Shown piece after piece: positions 3,597 to 6,557 of a stretch of DNA of 6,557 bases. The notes under the pieces were generated by a model. It saw only the letters and a list, made by a program, of their open reading frames with translations, was not told where the DNA came from and searched no databases. The translations under genes were made by a program, and so were the position numbers. This DNA comes from Methanobacteriota archaeon (lineage in GTDB: Archaea > Thermoplasmatota > Poseidoniia > Poseidoniales > Thalassarchaeaceae). Within the stretch, counting starts at the first letter, position 1. Every line of letters starts with the position of its first letter. The stretch covers positions 14,396 to 20,952 of the forward strand of contig NYYK01000062.1 in NCBI GenBank assembly GCA_002685895.1, given 5' to 3'.

Positions 3597-6557
3597 TTAG
3601 CCTGTCAATTCAGCGTCCATAGTTCCAGAAACAATGTGGGCATCTTCCTCATAATCTTGCCAATTCCCTTCACCTTTGATAGCCGATTCAATTGTTCTAT
3701 AAGCGACAATCATTGCAGGTAAAAGTATAGCACTGGTCAATAAAGCCAAGAAAATCAATAGCATCATCAAGGTGAAGAAATTTCTCAAACCAGGAATTGC
3801 CAAAGTCAATCCAGCAGCCAAGCCAGCGCAGGTAGTTGCGGTGGTCTCAAAGATGGTTTGTCCAGTTCTTGCGACTGCCTTTACAATGCCACCCGGAGTC
3901 TCTTTTTCTTCTCTTATTCTATCCATCACATGAATAGAATCATCAACACCGATTCCAAAAACGATTGTACTAATCATTGCTGTGAAGACATTGACATTGA
4001 CATCACCACTTTTCATCAATAGTGGTTGCCAAAGAACAACAACAGCAACGGAAGTCATGGTGAAGAAGGCTAGCCTCGGGCTTCTGAACAGTAATGCCAT
4101 TGCAAAAAGTAGGACAATCATTGTAGCAATAGTAGCATCAGATTGGGCCTTGTGAATTCCCTCGTTAATATCCAATGAAACTGGAAGTCCTCCGGTCAAT
4201 AGTGAATTCTTAACGCTATCAACCCCCATAGCATTGCAATTCATGGCATCATCACAGCCACCCTCAGAGAGATATGCGTCCAATTGCTCTCTTAATTCAC
4301 CCGCTAGAGCGAGGTTTAGGTAGGGCTGATTGACATATACAAGCGTCTTAGTTTCTCCAAGGTTAGCCATTGGTTCATTCATCAACATAGATCGAATTTC
4401 GTAAGAAAGTGTGTCAAAGGCGATATTTATCATGACTTCTCTGGTTGTTACAGAAGTAATTACAATATCACCAGTAATGATGCATTCTGGCTGAATTTGA
4501 TTTTCCCAACAAGGGGAATGTAATATTTCCCAAAGAGAGCGGTCATACATTTCTTGCCCTGAAAGATTGACATTGATGTGAATTGCTTTCAGAATCGTTA
4601 CTAAACTGATTGAACTAGTATTGGCCACGTTGTTAATCTTCTCTTCTGTAATATATTCTATTGAATCCAATACTTCAAGATGGCGAATAGGGGCGATATC
4701 ATCTCTGACACCCCTTGCTTCAGCATCTATGATGAACATATTTGTTTGTCCTCCTTTAAAGACACTAGAATATTCTGCTAACGTCTCATAAGATTCTAAA
4801 TCAGGAGGCACCTCATTTGAGCCTGCTGTAATGTCTGCTCCAAGTTCATCTTCAAGAAAATATATTCCAAATATGCTGACAAACAAAGCAAAAGCAATTA
4901 CTATGACAGCTCCTTTAACTGGCACTTCACCTATTTTTTTCCAAATCTTCTCAGCCTTCTTCCCGCCTGTCTTTCTATAGCGCACTAACCACCCCAATGC
5001 AGGAACTAAAATGATGCTGAAAAAGAAGGTACAACTGATTCCCAATACTAGTGTAATCCCTACGGTTCTCATTGGTTGAATAGGAACAAGCCACGCCCAA
5101 GCTAGAACACTGAAACCTACAATTGTGGTGATTGCTGAGAGCAGTATTGCGTGCCCAGTTGTCATTATCGAATGGACAGTTGCATCAAGGTAGAGTTGTT
5201 TGTCCCACGGATCTAATTCTGGGAGGGGCTCACCATCCCTTTTTGCTTCCCATACAAGATTTGCATTTTCTTCCAGCATATTGTCACGCGTTTCTTCGAT
5301 TCTGTTGATTAAGTGTAATGCATAGTCAACACCCAGTCCAATTAGAATTGGTCCCGCAGCGATTATCATAGGTGTTAGCATTATGTCTAGAATTACCGTA
5401 GTGCCAAAGGTAACTGCTAAACTTAGAACAATTGGGGTGCCACAAATAATCAGAACTTTCGGGTTTCTGTGTAGTGCAATCATCGCAATGCAAACAAAAG
5501 CAAGACTAATTGGCAACATATCTTCTAATGCCAAGTATATTGCGTCAGAAACATCATGCAATACTGGAGTTAGCCCGGTGACAGTAATGGCTTGTCTAGT
5601 GGGTAGATCTTCCCAACGCTCATCATCCATACTAGAAAGCTTAATTCCTTCATAGTCGCGACCACACAATGGGTCGTCAAATTGATTGTAAATATCGGGG
5701 TTTCTAGCGCAGTCATTAATTACTGACTTAAGGTGTAGGATGAATGCTTTATGGTCAAGAATTTCGTTTCCATTAGGGTCGGTCCTAGTATCAACATCGG
5801 CCCCAGCCATTTCAAATCTGATACCCATGACCACAACTGCAGTGTCCCAAATCCCATCACCATTAGTGTCAATAACTAGATTGTCCAATGACTTCCCCAG
5901 ATTCTCCACTGTGTTGTTTACTCTGTCTTGGTTATCGGGAATTACGTAGGTATCGCGCGGGTCTTGATTTGTAATAGTACAATCTTCACCGGTTTGGATG
6001 GGGAGGCCATATTTTTCAACTGAACAAGCAAAACGATTGGGTGCTGAGTTGGCTTCCTTAATCATTTGAGATGCGCTTAATATCCAAACAACACCATCTT
6101 GGGTCCCTCGGTCATCTTTGTTCCAATCAATTCCTCTAGCATAGCGCGACATATCCTTGTTATCGTCATCCCCTTCAAGGAAACTTATCTGTCTCAGAAT
6201 ATCAACATCTGTAATATTTTCACTACCCCTATGAGTTGGGTCATCAATTGAATTATCAGTGTGAATGTAGAGCAATACGATGTCTGTAGACCATTGTTCC
6301 CTTACATCGAGTAGCAACTCAGTTGAATCTGCTCCATCAGGAAGATATATCTCAACGTCTCCATTAATTTGTTGTCCAAAATCCATAGCATCTTTGCCAA
6401 CAAGAAGTGTCAGTAAAATCATTACGATGACAATTGGCCCAGGTGAGCGGAAAATTGTACGATAGAAACGTGTCGCCTGCCCTTCAACGAAAGAGTGTGA
6501 CCAACTGCTGATCTCTGAAACTTTACCTCGTACGTTGTCAGAAATATCTGTATAAGT
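3597..6557 (-). CDS. RND superfamily transporter, MMPL/SSD type (5' partial)
   Basis: The frame is open from the right edge to TAA 3597-3599 (986 residues visible). The ATG at 6422 is not a credible start: it falls in the middle of the first transmembrane helix (PIVIVMILLTLLVG), and the 45 upstream codons are open with no ATG, GTG or TTG. Numbering from Met 6422, the topology is the two-fold RND plan. TM1 precedes a large external loop (about 10-295), then TM2-6 (about 300-478) and TM7 (about 503-523). A second external loop (about 524-758) is followed by TM8-12 (about 763-908) and a short acidic cytoplasmic tail. TM4 carries GLGVDYALHL (D366, Y367) and TM10 carries GIGVDDSIHV (D827, D828), the paired acidic motifs used for proton coupling in MMPL-type exporters. 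The first loop has two calcium-loop-like motifs. Cys occur in close pairs in both loops. Family members export lipids, hopanoids or other hydrophobic compounds; the substrate here is unknown. The gene is probably first in an operon with the downstream surface hydrolase. Confidence 0.93.
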   Translation of the reverse strand, partial: TYTDISDNVRGKVSEISSWSHSFVEGQATRFYRTIFRSPGPIVIVMILLTLLVGKDAMDFGQQINGDVEIYLPDGADSTELLLDVREQWSTDIVLLYIHTDNSIDDPTHRGSENITDVDILRQISFLEGDDDNKDMSRYARGIDWNKDDRGTQDGVVWILSASQMIKEANSAPNRFACSVEKYGLPIQTGEDCTITNQDPRDTYVIPDNQDRVNNTVENLGKSLDNLVIDTNGDGIWDTAVVVMGIRFEMAGADVDTRTDPNGNEILDHKAFILHLKSVINDCARNPDIYNQFDDPLCGRDYEGIKLSSMDDERWEDLPTRQAITVTGLTPVLHDVSDAIYLALEDMLPISLAFVCIAMIALHRNPKVLIICGTPIVLSLAVTFGTTVILDIMLTPMIIAAGPILIGLGVDYALHLINRIEETRDNMLEENANLVWEAKRDGEPLPELDPWDKQLYLDATVHSIMTTGHAILLSAITTIVGFSVLAWAWLVPIQPMRTVGITLVLGISCTFFFSIILVPALGWLVRYRKTGGKKAEKIWKKIGEVPVKGAVIVIAFALFVSIFGIYFLEDELGADITAGSNEVPPDLESYETLAEYSSVFKGGQTNMFIIDAEARGVRDDIAPIRHLEVLDSIEYITEEKINNVANTSSISLVTILKAIHINVNLSGQEMYDRSLWEILHSPCWENQIQPECIITGDIVITSVTTREVMINIAFDTLSYEIRSMLMNEPMANLGETKTLVYVNQPYLNLALAGELREQLDAYLSEGGCDDAMNCNAMGVDSVKNSLLTGGLPVSLDINEGIHKAQSDATIATMIVLLFAMALLFRSPRLAFFTMTSVAVVVLWQPLLMKSGDVNVNVFTAMISTIVFGIGVDDSIHVMDRIREEKETPGGIVKAVARTGQTIFETTATTCAGLAAGLTLAIPGLRNFFTLMMLLIFLALLTSAILLPAMIVAYRTIESAIKGEGNWQDYEEDAHIVSGTMDAELTG

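Noticed and set aside
5383..6465. Plus-strand frames opposite the transporter gene
   Set aside because: They are antisense to the conserved TM and loop segments of the RND protein and show no recognisable features.
1..6557. tRNA genes, insertion sequences, attachment sites
   Set aside because: No cloverleaf, transposase motif or terminal inverted repeats were seen by eye.

Overview
The window most resembles a planktonic archaeon, probably Marine Group II (Poseidoniales, Thermoplasmatota). This is an inference from content. The RNase P RNA appears to lack the bacterial P18 helix. The proteins are large surface proteins with acidic calcium-binding repeats, single C-terminal anchors and an acidic or Gln-rich tail. 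No ribosomal or other phylogenetic marker protein is present, so the assignment is moderate.

Layout, left to right. (1) Positions 1-444, + strand: the 3' end of a gene that starts outside the window. It encodes a transmembrane segment, an acidic Trp-containing motif and a Gln-rich tail. (2) 445-530: a short spacer that should hold the promoter of the next gene. (3) 531-838, + strand: a complete RNase P RNA gene (rnpB) in which P1, P2, P3, P4 and P15/16 can all be paired by eye. (4) 841-3576, - strand: a complete 911-residue surface protein with a signal peptide, an N-terminal beta-rich region, a GDSL/SGNH hydrolase domain, eight thrombospondin type 3 calcium-binding repeats, a second beta-rich region, a Ser/Thr linker, one membrane anchor and a short acidic tail. 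(5) 3597-6557, - strand: an RND/MMPL-type transporter whose reading frame stays open to the right edge, so its 5' end is missing.

The transporter and the hydrolase are 20 bases apart on the same strand and probably form an operon with the transporter first. MMPL-type RND proteins often move lipids or other hydrophobic molecules, and GDSL enzymes of this subgroup cleave or transfer acyl esters. The pair could therefore be a lipid or ester handling module at the cell surface, with both partners carrying extracellular calcium-binding motifs. That functional link is a hypothesis. The operon converges on rnpB with only two bases between the P1 helix and the hydrolase stop codon, so the operon's transcript must either end antisense to rnpB or end inside its own coding region.
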